Positions 25,663-34,316 of a DNA stretch of 64,000 nt are shown here, piece by piece. Position 1 is the stretch's first letter; every line of letters begins with the position of its first letter. Both the position numbers and the translations under genes were made by a program. The notes beneath the pieces are model-generated. The model saw only the letters and a list, made by a program, of their open reading frames with translations, ran no database searches and was not told the DNA's origin. The stretch is taken from the NCBI GenBank assembly GCA_021372245.1, contig JAJFUV010000042.1:17768-81767 (forward strand), read 5' to 3'. Source of the stretch: Terriglobales bacterium (lineage in GTDB: Bacteria; Acidobacteriota; Terriglobia; Bryobacterales; Bryobacteraceae).

Positions 25663-26682
25663 ATGATGGTTCACGGAAATGACGGGGCGACCGCGCTGGT
25701 AGGGCAGTCCCCGCGCATGCGCCAGGTCATGCGCCTGGTCGAGAAGCTGAGCCGCTGCCGCTGGCCCGTGCTTCTGCTCGGAGAGACGGGCACCGGCAAG
25801 GAAGTTGTGGCGCGCGCCATTCATAACGCCAATCCCGTCGGCCCGTTTATTCCCATCGATTGTTCGGCGCTGGTTGGACCGCTCATGGAAAGCGAGTTGT
25901 TCGGCCATGTCAAAGGTTCTTTCACCGGCGCCGTCGCCACCAAAGTCGGCTTGATCGAGAAGGCCAGCGGCGGCACCGCTTTCTTCGACGAAATCGGCGA
26001 GTTGCCGCTGGATATGCAGGTCAAGCTGCTGCGCGTGCTGCAGGAGAAGGAATTCCGGCCCGTAGGCGCCACTACGGTGCGCCACTCGGACTTCCGCCTC
26101 ATCGCGGCCACCAATCGCGACCTGGCTCAGGAGGTGGAACGCGGCACGTTCCGGCGCGATCTCTATTACCGCCTCAACGTGGTGCCGTTGCGCGTGGCGC
26201 CCCTGAGGGAACGCAAGGAAGATATCCCGGCGCTCATCGCTCATTTCCTGGAGTGCTATGGCGAGAACCACACCATGACCCAGGAGACCCTGGATGCCAT
26301 GCTCAGCTACGATTGGCCGGGCAACGTGCGCGAACTCGAGCACTGCATTCAGCACATGGTGGCGATCAACTCCGGGCCGCTGATCCATGTGGCGGATCTG
26401 CCCACCGCGCTGCAGAACCACGTGCTGACGCGGCGAGGACAGGGAATGGCCGCTGTCGCAGCCGCGGCCGCCATTGCCGAGCCTGCCCCTCGCATGGCCC
26501 CGCGCATGGCTTCCAGCGCGCTGCCGACGCCTCCCGTGATGCGTCTCACCGACATGGAGAAGAACGCGATCATACAGGCCCTCGACTACACCAAGGGCGA
26601 CCGCATGATGGCCGCGCAGCTTCTCGGCATCGGAAGAACTACGCTTTACAGGAAACTGAAGGAATACGGTCTGAGCCGTTGA
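25663..26682 (+). CDS. Sigma-54-dependent activator, AAA+ plus Fis-type HTH, no sensor domain
   Basis: A 339-aa bacterial enhancer-binding protein. The AAA+ domain starts at once: Walker A G40-E-T-G-T-G-K-E, the sigma-54-contacting loop G-S-F-T-G-A (residues 85-90, Ser in place of the usual Ala), Walker B F-F-D-E-I-G, and R-fingers in RDLYYRL. An Ala/Pro-rich linker (~residues 265-292) leads to a Fis-type helix-turn-helix (A-A-Q-L-L-G-I-G-R-T-T-L-Y-R-K-L). There is no receiver or other sensory domain, so activity must be set by a partner protein or expression level. Its stop overlaps the glycosyltransferase start. Confidence 0.9.
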   Translation: MMVHGNDGATALVGQSPRMRQVMRLVEKLSRCRWPVLLLGETGTGKEVVARAIHNANPVGPFIPIDCSALVGPLMESELFGHVKGSFTGAVATKVGLIEKASGGTAFFDEIGELPLDMQVKLLRVLQEKEFRPVGATTVRHSDFRLIAATNRDLAQEVERGTFRRDLYYRLNVVPLRVAPLRERKEDIPALIAHFLECYGENHTMTQETLDAMLSYDWPGNVRELEHCIQHMVAINSGPLIHVADLPTALQNHVLTRRGQGMAAVAAAAAIAEPAPRMAPRMASSALPTPPVMRLTDMEKNAIIQALDYTKGDRMMAAQLLGIGRTTLYRKLKEYGLSR

Positions 26683-27737
26683 AACTCGCCCTGGACGCCA
26701 CTTATAGCCTGGACCGCGACCTCTCCGGTGTGGGCGTTTACTCGCGGGAGATCCTCCACGGCCTGGCTGTGGCTCATCCCGATGTCCCGTTCCTGTTCTG
26801 CTATCGGGCGCACCGTTTCCTAAAGGCGCTGCGCGCCGCGCTGCCCGGTAATGCACGGCGCGCCATCTTCGGAGAAACCGGCTACGGCCGGCCTTGGGGG
26901 CCCTGGAGCGCCGATCTCTTCCACGGCCTGAACCAGCGCCTGCCGCGGCAGCGCTTTCGCCGCGCGGTAGCCACGTTCCACGATCTGTTCGTACTCACCG
27001 GCGACTATTCGACCCGCGAGTTCCGCGAACGCTTCGCGCAGCAGGCCCGTGACGCCGCCGCGCGCGCCGATCTGATCATCACGGTCTCGGCCTTCACGGC
27101 GCGCCAGGTCGAGCAACTACTGGGCGTGGAGAAGTCGCGATTGCGAGTGATCCACCACGGTGTGCGCGTCGCACCGGCCGGGCGGGACACGCCGCGCGAG
27201 AAAATCGTGCTGCACGTGGGCGCAATTCAGCGCCGCAAGAACGTCGCGCGCCTGGTGAAGGCTTTCGAAGAGATGCCGTCCGATTGGCGGCTGGTTCTCG
27301 CCGGGGCGTGCGGCTACGGCGCGGAAGAGATTCTGGAGCAGATCGAGCATAGCCGGCGGCGGGCGTCCATCGATGTTCTTGGCTATGTGACGGATCGTCA
27401 ACTCGCCAATTTGTACGCCAAAGCCTCCATTTTCGCGTTTCCTTCTCTCGATGAAGGTTTCGGCATGCCCGCGCTCGACGCGATGGCCAGCGGTGTCCCG
27501 GTGCTGGCCGGCAACCGCTCGGCCCTGCCTGAAGTATGCGGCGATGCTGCGCTGCTTGTGGATCCTGACGACACGCCGGCGATCGCGGAAGGTTTGAAGC
27601 GTCTGGCGGTGGATGATGGCTTGCGTGCGCAGTTAAGCGGGCGAGGACTCAACCGCGCACAAGAATTCACTTGGAAACGAGCCGTCGAAAAAACCTGGGA
27701 GGTATACCGGGAACTGCTGGGCTCGCGGTTAGCGTGA
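26679..27737 (+). CDS. GT4-family glycosyltransferase
   Basis: A 352-aa retaining glycosyltransferase, GT-B fold. Donor-side motifs: LHVGAIQRRKN, LVLAGACGYG, VLGYVTDRQLANLYAKASIFAFPSLDEGFGMPALDAMA summarised by the E-G-F-G-M-P-A-L-E-like loop, and G-N-R-S-A-L-P-E-V. It probably adds a hexose during polysaccharide or lipopolysaccharide assembly. TTG start at 26679 (TTGA overlap with the activator stop); the longer open frame back to 25860 is a shadow of the activator. Coupling to a sigma-54 activator suggests common control. Confidence 0.88.
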   Translation: MKLALDATYSLDRDLSGVGVYSREILHGLAVAHPDVPFLFCYRAHRFLKALRAALPGNARRAIFGETGYGRPWGPWSADLFHGLNQRLPRQRFRRAVATFHDLFVLTGDYSTREFRERFAQQARDAAARADLIITVSAFTARQVEQLLGVEKSRLRVIHHGVRVAPAGRDTPREKIVLHVGAIQRRKNVARLVKAFEEMPSDWRLVLAGACGYGAEEILEQIEHSRRRASIDVLGYVTDRQLANLYAKASIFAFPSLDEGFGMPALDAMASGVPVLAGNRSALPEVCGDAALLVDPDDTPAIAEGLKRLAVDDGLRAQLSGRGLNRAQEFTWKRAVEKTWEVYRELLGSRLA

Positions 27738-28067
27738 TTCGTCGTCGACCGAGATCTTCAGAGCACGCAGGAACTTGTGATCCTGCGAGGTCCACTTGAT
27801 CTTGCCGGAAGCACTGACGCGCGGGGTGGGAGCCGGAGCAGCTTCTTCCCCTTCAACGACTTCCTCATCTTCGGAGTCTTCGTCTCTCTTGTTGAATCCA
27901 ATGGTGGCCTCCAAGACAAGGAAGACATCGTAGCCCGCACGCTTGATTTCGCCGATCGCGGCTGCGATTCGCTCGGAATCCGATAACGATTCGTTGATCG
28001 CGTTTCCGAGCTCTTGCATCAACTCTTTGAGTTGGTCGTCCAAAATACGCCCCTTCCCGAGGCCCAA
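27729..28067 (-). CDS. Hypothetical acidic protein
   Basis: A 112-aa protein. Residues 1-55 are helical (LKELMQELGNAINESLSDSERIAAAI by pattern, then YDVFLVLEATI). A short very acidic run (DEDSEDEEVVEGEE) joins it to an Ala/Pro linker and a basic C-terminal part (GKIKWTSQDHKFLRALK). Related proteins seem to occur in acidobacteria, but I cannot name a family. It overlaps the glycosyltransferase gene tail-to-tail by nine bases. Confidence 0.6.
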   Translation of the reverse strand: MGLGKGRILDDQLKELMQELGNAINESLSDSERIAAAIGEIKRAGYDVFLVLEATIGFNKRDEDSEDEEVVEGEEAAPAPTPRVSASGKIKWTSQDHKFLRALKISVDDESR

Positions 28068-28205
28068 TTCCAGGATAGCACCGCTGGATCAAGTCAACCC
28101 GACGGCTTCTACCATTTCTAATCGGCAGTTTTCCAGTTACCCGATAGACTCCCGTAGCCGGACAGCTTCATCTGGTACCATTGAGGATTCGCTGCTGTAC
28201 TGCGT

Positions 28206-28469
28206 ATGCCTCGTATCGTCAAACAATTCTTAAGCCATGTGATGCCCCAGGTCATCCGGCCTTTGCGCGTCCTGTGGAACCAGGTTATCGGGTTTCTGTT
28301 CGCTGTTCTTGCCGTTTGGAGCGCGCCGTCCACGATTCGCCACATCAAGGGATTCGATGGTTCCGTGGACAGCATCTTTCGCGTGACATTGTCGGGTTTC
28401 TTCTCGCTGTTGATGGCCGGCTTCGCCATCTTCTCGTTTCTGCGCGCCCGCAAGGTTTCGAAATCCTGA
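28206..28469 (+). CDS. Small hypothetical membrane protein
   Basis: An 87-aa protein with two predicted membrane helices (around residues 23-42, VIGFLFAVLAVW, and 60-80, LSGFFSLLMAGFAIFSFL) and a basic C-terminal tail. ATG 28206 is preceded by GAGG at some distance; ATG 28239 is an alternative. No family recognised. Its stop lies six bases from the convergent Tat oxidoreductase. Confidence 0.55.
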   Translation: MPRIVKQFLSHVMPQVIRPLRVLWNQVIGFLFAVLAVWSAPSTIRHIKGFDGSVDSIFRVTLSGFFSLLMAGFAIFSFLRARKVSKS

Positions 28470-28474
28470 ACCGC

Positions 28475-29686
28475 TTACAGCGGCAGGATCTGCTCCCGCA
28501 CAGGATCGAACTTGATGCGCCTCTTCTCGAGGTAAGCTACATTGCCCAGGTGCGACGCTTGCGCCGACCTGTGCCCGATGTAGACGTCGCCATTCGGTAG
28601 TTTGCGTGTCCGGATGCACTCGATGAAATTATCGACGTGGTACTCGGTGAGTTCCCGCGATTCTTTGACGACGGTCGGCTGTGCTCCCTTCTCCTTGGGC
28701 CAGAACTCGAAACCCTTGCGAGTGAGGTAAAGCCGGCCTTCGGTTCCGACGATCTCGACCGCCTCCCCGCGCAGACCGGGCACCAGCGTGGCCTCGAACG
28801 TCGCGGTCCACTGTTGGGGATAATCCAGCAGTACACAGATCGTGTCAGGCGCCGTGCGCCCGTCTTTGTAACAGTACACGCCTCCGCTGGCCACGGCCGC
28901 CACCGGATCGTCCTGCTCGAGCAACATGTGGACCACGTCGATCCAGTGGGTGAACAAGTCCGTAATCTGTCCGCCTCCGAAGTCCAGGTATGCGCGGAAA
29001 TTGTAATACTGCTGTGGATCGTACTCGCGCCATTTCACCGGTCCCAGGTACCGCACCCAGTCAAGGTTCGCCGGCTTGGTCTGGAGCGACGGAGGCGCCG
29101 TGCGCAGGTGCGCGCCGTTGCCGTGCCACCAGGTACGCGCCAGGGTAATCTTGCCCAGGCGTCCACTCTTGACGTACTCGTCCCGTGCTTGCATGTAGTG
29201 CGGGCCGGAGCGCTGCTGCATGCCCACCTGGCAGATGCGGTTGTGGATGCGTGCCGACTTGACGATCTCCGGACCTTCCTCGATCTTCAGCGTCAGGGGC
29301 TTTTCGCAATAGACGTCCTTGCCCGCTGCAAACGAGTCGAGGCAGATCGGAGCATGCCAGTGATCCGGCGTCCCGATCAGCACCGCGTCCACTTCCTTCA
29401 ATTCCAGCAGCTTGCGGTGATCGCCGAAGCCTCGCGCGCCAGGGGCCTTCTGCTGCGCCAACTCCACCTGCTGCCCGTACACGTCGCACACCGCGCGCAC
29501 TTCGATCGCGGGGTTGAGCTGGAAAGTTCTCATCACCCCCAGACCTCGTCCGCCACAGCCGACGACGCCCAAGCCAATCCTGTCGTTCGCACCAAGAACG
29601 CGTGAATACGACGAGGCCGTCATGGTGGCCGCGCCCGCGGCAGCGGTTCTGAACAGATCCCGGCGATGTAGATTTGTGTCCGGCAT
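28475..29686 (-). CDS. Gfo/Idh/MocA oxidoreductase with Tat leader
   Basis: A 403-aa dehydrogenase beginning with a twin-arginine signal (LHRRDLFRTAAAGAA). The Rossmann motif is G-V-V-G-C-G-G-R-G, and the catalytic segment C-E-K-P-L-T-L. The C-terminal half contains the family marker F-G-G-G-Q-I-T-D-L-F-T-H-W-I-D. Tat export with the dinucleotide already bound is known for Zymomonas glucose-fructose oxidoreductase and is the likely mode here. It probably oxidises or isomerises a periplasmic sugar. Downstream of a large secreted protein gene on the same strand (30-base gap). Confidence 0.88.
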   Translation of the reverse strand: MPDTNLHRRDLFRTAAAGAATMTASSYSRVLGANDRIGLGVVGCGGRGLGVMRTFQLNPAIEVRAVCDVYGQQVELAQQKAPGARGFGDHRKLLELKEVDAVLIGTPDHWHAPICLDSFAAGKDVYCEKPLTLKIEEGPEIVKSARIHNRICQVGMQQRSGPHYMQARDEYVKSGRLGKITLARTWWHGNGAHLRTAPPSLQTKPANLDWVRYLGPVKWREYDPQQYYNFRAYLDFGGGQITDLFTHWIDVVHMLLEQDDPVAAVASGGVYCYKDGRTAPDTICVLLDYPQQWTATFEATLVPGLRGEAVEIVGTEGRLYLTRKGFEFWPKEKGAQPTVVKESRELTEYHVDNFIECIRTRKLPNGDVYIGHRSAQASHLGNVAYLEKRRIKFDPVREQILPL

Positions 29687-29716
29687 ATGCGGATTATATC
29701 GCCGTGGCGGCGAGTG

Positions 29717-31087
29717 CTAAGGCTTGGCCGGCTGGGGTGGCTGAGAGGTCGCTGGGGCGCCGGCGGCTTCGCCGCCGAAATCTACCGTCGATTCCGTCAG
29801 GAACAAATCCGATTCGCCCGTGAATCTCCGGTAGTTGCGGAATTCGGTCGCGTTCCGGCTGCACTGCGCCGAGCCTCTCCAGCAGGCCAGTACTTCCGCC
29901 TTCACCGGCACCAGGAACTCTCTCGTGCCCAGCTTCACCGAGCCGTATTCCACAACCCACTCGGACACGTCCAGCGGATAATCGCCAGGGAGGTTCACCG
30001 CCTGCATCTCGATGCGCAGGACGCGGGAAGCATCGCGGTCTATCCAGATCGTGCCCTTGTAAGCCGGCCGAATGGATTGCGATCCGATGTGGATGGTCCA
30101 GTGCGAATTGGCCAATTCCACCTTGAAATCGAAGCGCCACGCCGTGCGGCCGCCGATCTGCGTCGTGCCGCGGCGGCGGAAGTCCCCATTCGTCGAAGTG
30201 GAGAGCAGATCGGCGAGCGTGGAGCCGAACTCGCCGCGCGACATCGTTCCGCTGAGGGTTTCTAGCGGCTTGCTCACGAGCTTGTTGTTCACGCGAACGT
30301 TGCGGTAGCTCTCCTTGCCGTTCTCATACACCACCGTGAGCGAGAGTACGTCGAGCGGCCTCCAGTCTACCTTCGCCGTGTCGCTCCAATAGCGCGTCGT
30401 GTACTGGCGCACCAGGTAGTTCGGCAGCGACGAAGTGAACTCGTTGGCCGCCGCGCGCGCCTTGGTGATTTGAGGATCCTCCATCGGTAAGTCGAGGGAG
30501 ACGCTCGGTGCCGGTGCTGCCGCCGTCGAGACCGTTCGTGTAGTTGCCGCTTCCCGCTCCGCGCGAATCACACGCGCCGGCTTGCCGCGCTTGATCTTGG
30601 GCGGTCCTCCATCGTCAGGTTCCACCACCGGAGGCGGCGCCATGGTTGTGGTTGGGCGGGCCGGTTCCGCAGCTTCTGCAGCGCTTGCCGCCTCCTTCGG
30701 CGCGGCGTCCTTCATGATTTGCACGGTGACCGCGTACAGGAAGAAATCCCCGCTTTGCCGCACTTCGGCGGTCACCAGGGTTCCGGGCTTCAAGGTGACG
30801 GATTTCAGCGTTTCGCCTTCGCGCACGAATCGCGTGCTCTTGGTGATGAAGATGCGCAACTGGCGGCCATCCTCGGTTTCGAGCACCATGGCCTTTGCGT
30901 CGATCTTCTGAATCGTGCCGCTGAAAGCCAGCAATACACCTTCCGCGCGAGGTTCCCGCTTGCTGCTTCCGCCCGATTGTCCCGAGGGCGGCCCGGTGGG
31001 GAAAGGATCGCCGAGAGGGCCTGGCAGTTGGCCGGACATGGCTCCGGCGCATAGAACCCCAGCCGCCATCCATTGCCAGAACTTCAT
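29717..31087 (-). CDS. Large secreted protein of unknown function
   Basis: About 456 aa from ATG 31087, which provides a signal peptide (MKFWQWMAAGVLCAGAMSGQ). After a Pro/Gly-rich lead there is a small OB/SH3-like beta module (~residues 50-120: G-T-I-Q-K-I-D-A-K, V-L-E-T-E-D-G-R, LKPGTLVTAEVR). A long Ala/Pro/Thr-rich linker follows. The C-terminal ~270 residues contain a compact beta-rich domain with W-x-F-D-F-K-V, W-I-D-R-D-A-S-R-V-L-R-I-E, similar to outer-membrane-associated acidobacterial proteins. The frame to 31237 overlaps the SorC promoter region and is rejected. Confidence 0.6.
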   Translation of the reverse strand: MKFWQWMAAGVLCAGAMSGQLPGPLGDPFPTGPPSGQSGGSSKREPRAEGVLLAFSGTIQKIDAKAMVLETEDGRQLRIFITKSTRFVREGETLKSVTLKPGTLVTAEVRQSGDFFLYAVTVQIMKDAAPKEAASAAEAAEPARPTTTMAPPPVVEPDDGGPPKIKRGKPARVIRAEREAATTRTVSTAAAPAPSVSLDLPMEDPQITKARAAANEFTSSLPNYLVRQYTTRYWSDTAKVDWRPLDVLSLTVVYENGKESYRNVRVNNKLVSKPLETLSGTMSRGEFGSTLADLLSTSTNGDFRRRGTTQIGGRTAWRFDFKVELANSHWTIHIGSQSIRPAYKGTIWIDRDASRVLRIEMQAVNLPGDYPLDVSEWVVEYGSVKLGTREFLVPVKAEVLACWRGSAQCSRNATEFRNYRRFTGESDLFLTESTVDFGGEAAGAPATSQPPQPAKP

Positions 31088-31139
31088 CGCCGATATCTGG
31101 ACGCTCGGCGCGGGCGCCGGGTTACGCGGGACATGGCGC

Positions 31140-31168
31140 TTGACGGGGGCCGCCGGTGGGCCTAGCAT
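31140..31168 (+). promoter_or_regulatory. Probable promoter of the sorC-araM-uxaE operon
   Basis: TTGACG (31140-31145), a 17-base GC-rich spacer and TAGCAT (31163-31168); five of six and four of six matches. It lies 31 bases upstream of the sorC-type ATG and is followed by an AT-rich leader. It is a likely site for autoregulation by the SorC protein. Confidence 0.45.
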
Positions 31169-31198
31169 GAGGAATCGGCATTTATAGCCAGCATAATT

Positions 31199-32164
31199 AT
31201 GCAAGCCGCCTCCGAAATACCGGCCCGCGACGATCAACTCCTACTCGCGGCCAGGCTTTACTATATAGACGGTCTTTCGCAAACCGAGGTCGCGCACCTC
31301 GCCGGTGTGTCGCAATCCAAGGTCTCACGCCTGCTTGCTTACGCCCGTGAGCGCGGTATCGTGCAGATCACTGTTCCGGAATACAACCCACGCCAGCCTG
31401 AACTCGAGCGGCGCCTCCGCAAAGAACTCGGGCTTGCCGAGGCCATCGTGATCCATACAATCCCGGAGCAGACCGTTCAGGACCTGCGGCAGTCCATCGG
31501 TTACTTTGCGGGACGCCTGGTTTCCCGATGGATCGCCCCGGCAAGCACGGTGGCCGTGGCGGGCGGGCGTTCCATCCAGGCCCTGGTTCAGCATGTGAAA
31601 CCCGAAGCAGCCGCGCCCGGCGTCACCTTCATTCAAGCCATGGGCAACATAGACTCGAGCCCCGGCGCTTACGACGCTCTTGAACTCTGCCGCGCGTTGG
31701 CGCACCGTTGGAGCGGTGCCTTCCTCACGTTGAATGCACCCGCCCTGCTGCCGGATGCGGAGACCTGCCGCCGGCTGCTCGAACTGGAGCAGGTGGCGGG
31801 CGTCTTCCGCCGCATCTCGAAAGCCAGCCTGGCGCTGGTGGGCATCGGGACACCGCAAAACTCCGTTTTCGTCGAGCGGAAGGTGCTCGGGCCGCGAGAG
31901 CACGATATGCTCCGCAAAGCCCAGGCCGTGGGAGAAATCCTGGGCCGCTTCTTCGACGCTGACGGCAACGAGCTCGATACGCCCTTGCGCTCCCGTGTGG
32001 TCAGCATCAGTTTTAAGGAGTTGAAACGGGTTCGCCATGTGGCGGCGATCGTCGCCGGCGGGGATCGCGCCGCCGCAATCCGCGCCGCCGCACGGGGTGG
32101 CTTGATCAAGACCCTGGTTATCGATGAGCGCGGCGCACGTCGCGTACTGGGGGAGATCCAATGA
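31199..32164 (+). CDS. SorC/DeoR-type sugar-binding transcriptional regulator
   Basis: A 321-aa regulator. The N-terminal HTH (residues ~15-60: A-A-R-L-Y-Y-I-D-G-L-S-Q-T-E-V-A, then SQSKVSRLLAYARERGIV) is of the SorC type. The rest is the Rossmann-like sugar-phosphate binding domain with A-V-A-G-G-R-S, L-V-G-I-G and G-G-D-R-A-A-A-I at the C-terminus. Such proteins sense a phosphorylated sugar and control adjacent catabolic genes. The stop overlaps the start of the next gene in ATGA, so it heads a coupled operon. Confidence 0.9.
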   Translation: MQAASEIPARDDQLLLAARLYYIDGLSQTEVAHLAGVSQSKVSRLLAYARERGIVQITVPEYNPRQPELERRLRKELGLAEAIVIHTIPEQTVQDLRQSIGYFAGRLVSRWIAPASTVAVAGGRSIQALVQHVKPEAAAPGVTFIQAMGNIDSSPGAYDALELCRALAHRWSGAFLTLNAPALLPDAETCRRLLELEQVAGVFRRISKASLALVGIGTPQNSVFVERKVLGPREHDMLRKAQAVGEILGRFFDADGNELDTPLRSRVVSISFKELKRVRHVAAIVAGGDRAAAIRAAARGGLIKTLVIDERGARRVLGEIQ

Positions 32165-33498
32165 CGGCCGAATCGGCATTACTCGATGCAGCGCTCCGTG
32201 CGGCGCGAGACACGCATTGCCTGCGCGTGAGCAATGGCGCGCGGATCGAGGCGGCCGGTGTGTTCGCCTCGCTGTTCGGCGGCCGGACGGCGGCCATCAT
32301 TGCCGACGAAAATACTTTCGCCGCTGCCGGCGCGGATGTGTATGACTCGCTGCGCGCCGCCGGCCAGCCATGCCTCGAACCGCTCATCCTGGGACCCGGC
32401 ATTCACGCCGAAATGCCCCTGGTCGAGCGCGTGGAAGCGTATCTGGAGCCGGCCGGCGCCATCGGCGTGGCTGTCGGCTCCGGCACCATCAACGATCTGA
32501 CGAAGCTCGCCTCGGGCCGTCGCCAACGCCCTTACCTGACCGTAGCGACAGCCGCCAGCATGGACGGCTACACTTCCTTCGGCGCATCCATTCTGCACCA
32601 GGGGTCCAAGCAGACCTTCCCGTGTCCCGCGCCGCTTGGCGTGGTGGCGGATCTGGACGTTATCCAAAACGCGCCGGAGGGGATGAACGCCTCCGGTTAC
32701 GCGGACCTGCTCGCGAAGTGCCCCGCCGGGGCGGATTGGATTGTCGCGGACGCCTGCGGTGAGGAGCCGATCAATGCGGCGGTTTGGGACACCGTGCAAT
32801 CCCGGCTGCGCGCCTGGATCGCCGATCCCGCTGCCGTGCGCCGGCGCGAGCCTGAGGCCCTCCGCCGGCTGGTGACCGGCTTGATGATGACGGGCTTCGC
32901 CATGCAGGCGGCCTGTTCCAGCCGTCCGGCCTCCGGTGCCGACCACCAGTTCAGCCATCTCTGGGACATGCAGCATCACACCTACCGGGGCGCTGCGCCA
33001 TCGCACGGCTTCAAAGTGGGCATCGGTTCGCTCGCTTCACTGGCGCTCTACGAAGCGATCCTCGATCGCGGCCTCGACGGGCTCGATATCGATGCGGCCG
33101 TTTCCCGCTGGCCCAATGCGGCAGAGAACGATCATGAGATCGACGCGCTATTCCCGCAGGCGGAACTCGCAGCTACAGCGCGTAAAGAGAGCGGCGCAAA
33201 GTACATCGACAAGGCGCGCCTCCGCTCTGAACTGACGGCGCTCAAGGAAGGTTGGCCGTCGCTCCGAGCGCGTTTGTCCAAGCATCTCCTGTCCCGCGCG
33301 GAAGCCGCGCAAATGCTGGCCGAAGCCGGCGCCCCAACAGACTCCGCAGAAATCGGCATCTCCCGCGCACGGCTCAAGCGTAGCTACTTGCAGGCCTATC
33401 ACATACGCCGGCGCTACACTGTGCTCGACCTGGCGCGCCAGACCGGTCTCATGGCCGAACTGCTCGACAGCCTCTACCCGGAGGAGGCGCGCGCATGA
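32161..33498 (+). CDS. araM: sn-Glycerol-1-phosphate dehydrogenase-like enzyme
   Basis: A 445-aa protein of the AraM/EgsA group, iron/zinc-type polyol dehydrogenases that reduce dihydroxyacetone phosphate to sn-glycerol-1-phosphate with NAD(P)H. NAD-binding core: G-V-A-V-G-S-G-T-I-N-D. The family strip A-A-S-M-D-G-Y-T-S-F-G-A-S and the metal ligands in G-A-D-H-Q-F-S-H and S-H-G are present. The C-terminal ~100 residues extend beyond typical EgsA. It could use another sugar phosphate. Overlaps both neighbours by four bases (ATGA); in Bacillus subtilis AraM also sits beside a HAD-IIA gene. Confidence 0.85.
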   Translation: MTAESALLDAALRAARDTHCLRVSNGARIEAAGVFASLFGGRTAAIIADENTFAAAGADVYDSLRAAGQPCLEPLILGPGIHAEMPLVERVEAYLEPAGAIGVAVGSGTINDLTKLASGRRQRPYLTVATAASMDGYTSFGASILHQGSKQTFPCPAPLGVVADLDVIQNAPEGMNASGYADLLAKCPAGADWIVADACGEEPINAAVWDTVQSRLRAWIADPAAVRRREPEALRRLVTGLMMTGFAMQAACSSRPASGADHQFSHLWDMQHHTYRGAAPSHGFKVGIGSLASLALYEAILDRGLDGLDIDAAVSRWPNAAENDHEIDALFPQAELAATARKESGAKYIDKARLRSELTALKEGWPSLRARLSKHLLSRAEAAQMLAEAGAPTDSAEIGISRARLKRSYLQAYHIRRRYTVLDLARQTGLMAELLDSLYPEEARA

Positions 33499-34316
33499 AC
33501 TCCCGGCTCGCCCGCCTTCGCCACGTAGTGCTCGACATGGACGGCACACTCTACAGCGGCTCTCGTCTGTTCGATACAACACTGCCGTTTCTCTCCACCC
33601 TGGATTCCCTCGGCATCGGGCACACTTTTCTGACCAACAACACTTCACGAAGCCGCGCCGATTACGTCTCGAAGCTGCAGAAGCTGGGGATTCCCGCCTC
33701 GGGCAGCGACATTTACACCGCGGCCGATTCGACCATTGCCTATCTGCGCGACGAACTCGCGGGCGTCCGCCGCATCGCGCTGCTCGGCACGCCCAGCCTG
33801 TGCGCACAGTTCGAAGAGGAAGGCTTCGTGGTCGATTGGAACGATCCCCAAGCCGTCGTGGTTGGCTTCGACACAACTCTCGACTATGCGCGCCTGTGCC
33901 GCACAGCCTGGTGGATCAGCCGGGGCCTGCCGTATCTGGCCACCCATCCGGACTATGTCTGTCCGACCAGCGAACCGATCGTGCTCGTGGATTGCGGTTC
34001 GATCTGCGCGTGCCTGGAAGCCGCGACGGGCGGCCGCAAACCTGTGGTCCTCGGCAAACCCGATCCGTCGATCCTGCGCGCGCTTGCGAAACGACGCGGG
34101 GTCGCAGGGGGCGAGATGGCCATGGTTGGCGATCGCCTTTACACCGACGTTGAACTCGCCCAGCGAGCCGGCGCGCTGGCCGTGCTCGTGCTTTCGGGCG
34201 AAGCCACGGCCGAGGAGGCCGCCCGCAGGCAGCCGCCGCCGGACATGGTGGTGAGCGATGTGGGCGAATTCGGCCGGACTTTATGCGAAGCTCGCGCGGA
34301 GGCGTCTCCTCTATGA
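33495..34316 (+). CDS. HAD-IIA phosphatase (NagD/AraL type)
   Basis: A 273-aa HAD-superfamily subclass IIA phosphatase. Motif I is L-D-M-D-G-T-L-Y, motif II F-L-T-N-N-T-S-R-S, motif III lysine in LGKPD, and motif IV MVGDRLYTD. The cap (between motifs II and III) is the C2 type of NagD/AraL. Relatives dephosphorylate a broad range of sugar phosphates, as does AraL next to AraM in the B. subtilis arabinose operon. Start and stop both make four-base overlaps with neighbours, so synthesis is stoichiometric with the dehydrogenases. Confidence 0.88.
   Translation: MNSRLARLRHVVLDMDGTLYSGSRLFDTTLPFLSTLDSLGIGHTFLTNNTSRSRADYVSKLQKLGIPASGSDIYTAADSTIAYLRDELAGVRRIALLGTPSLCAQFEEEGFVVDWNDPQAVVVGFDTTLDYARLCRTAWWISRGLPYLATHPDYVCPTSEPIVLVDCGSICACLEAATGGRKPVVLGKPDPSILRALAKRRGVAGGEMAMVGDRLYTDVELAQRAGALAVLVLSGEATAEEAARRQPPPDMVVSDVGEFGRTLCEARAEASPL

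Noticed and set aside
25860..26678. Long N-terminal extension of the glycosyltransferase frame
   Set aside because: Runs out of frame through the sigma-54 activator gene; the TTG at 26679 gives the standard GT4 start.
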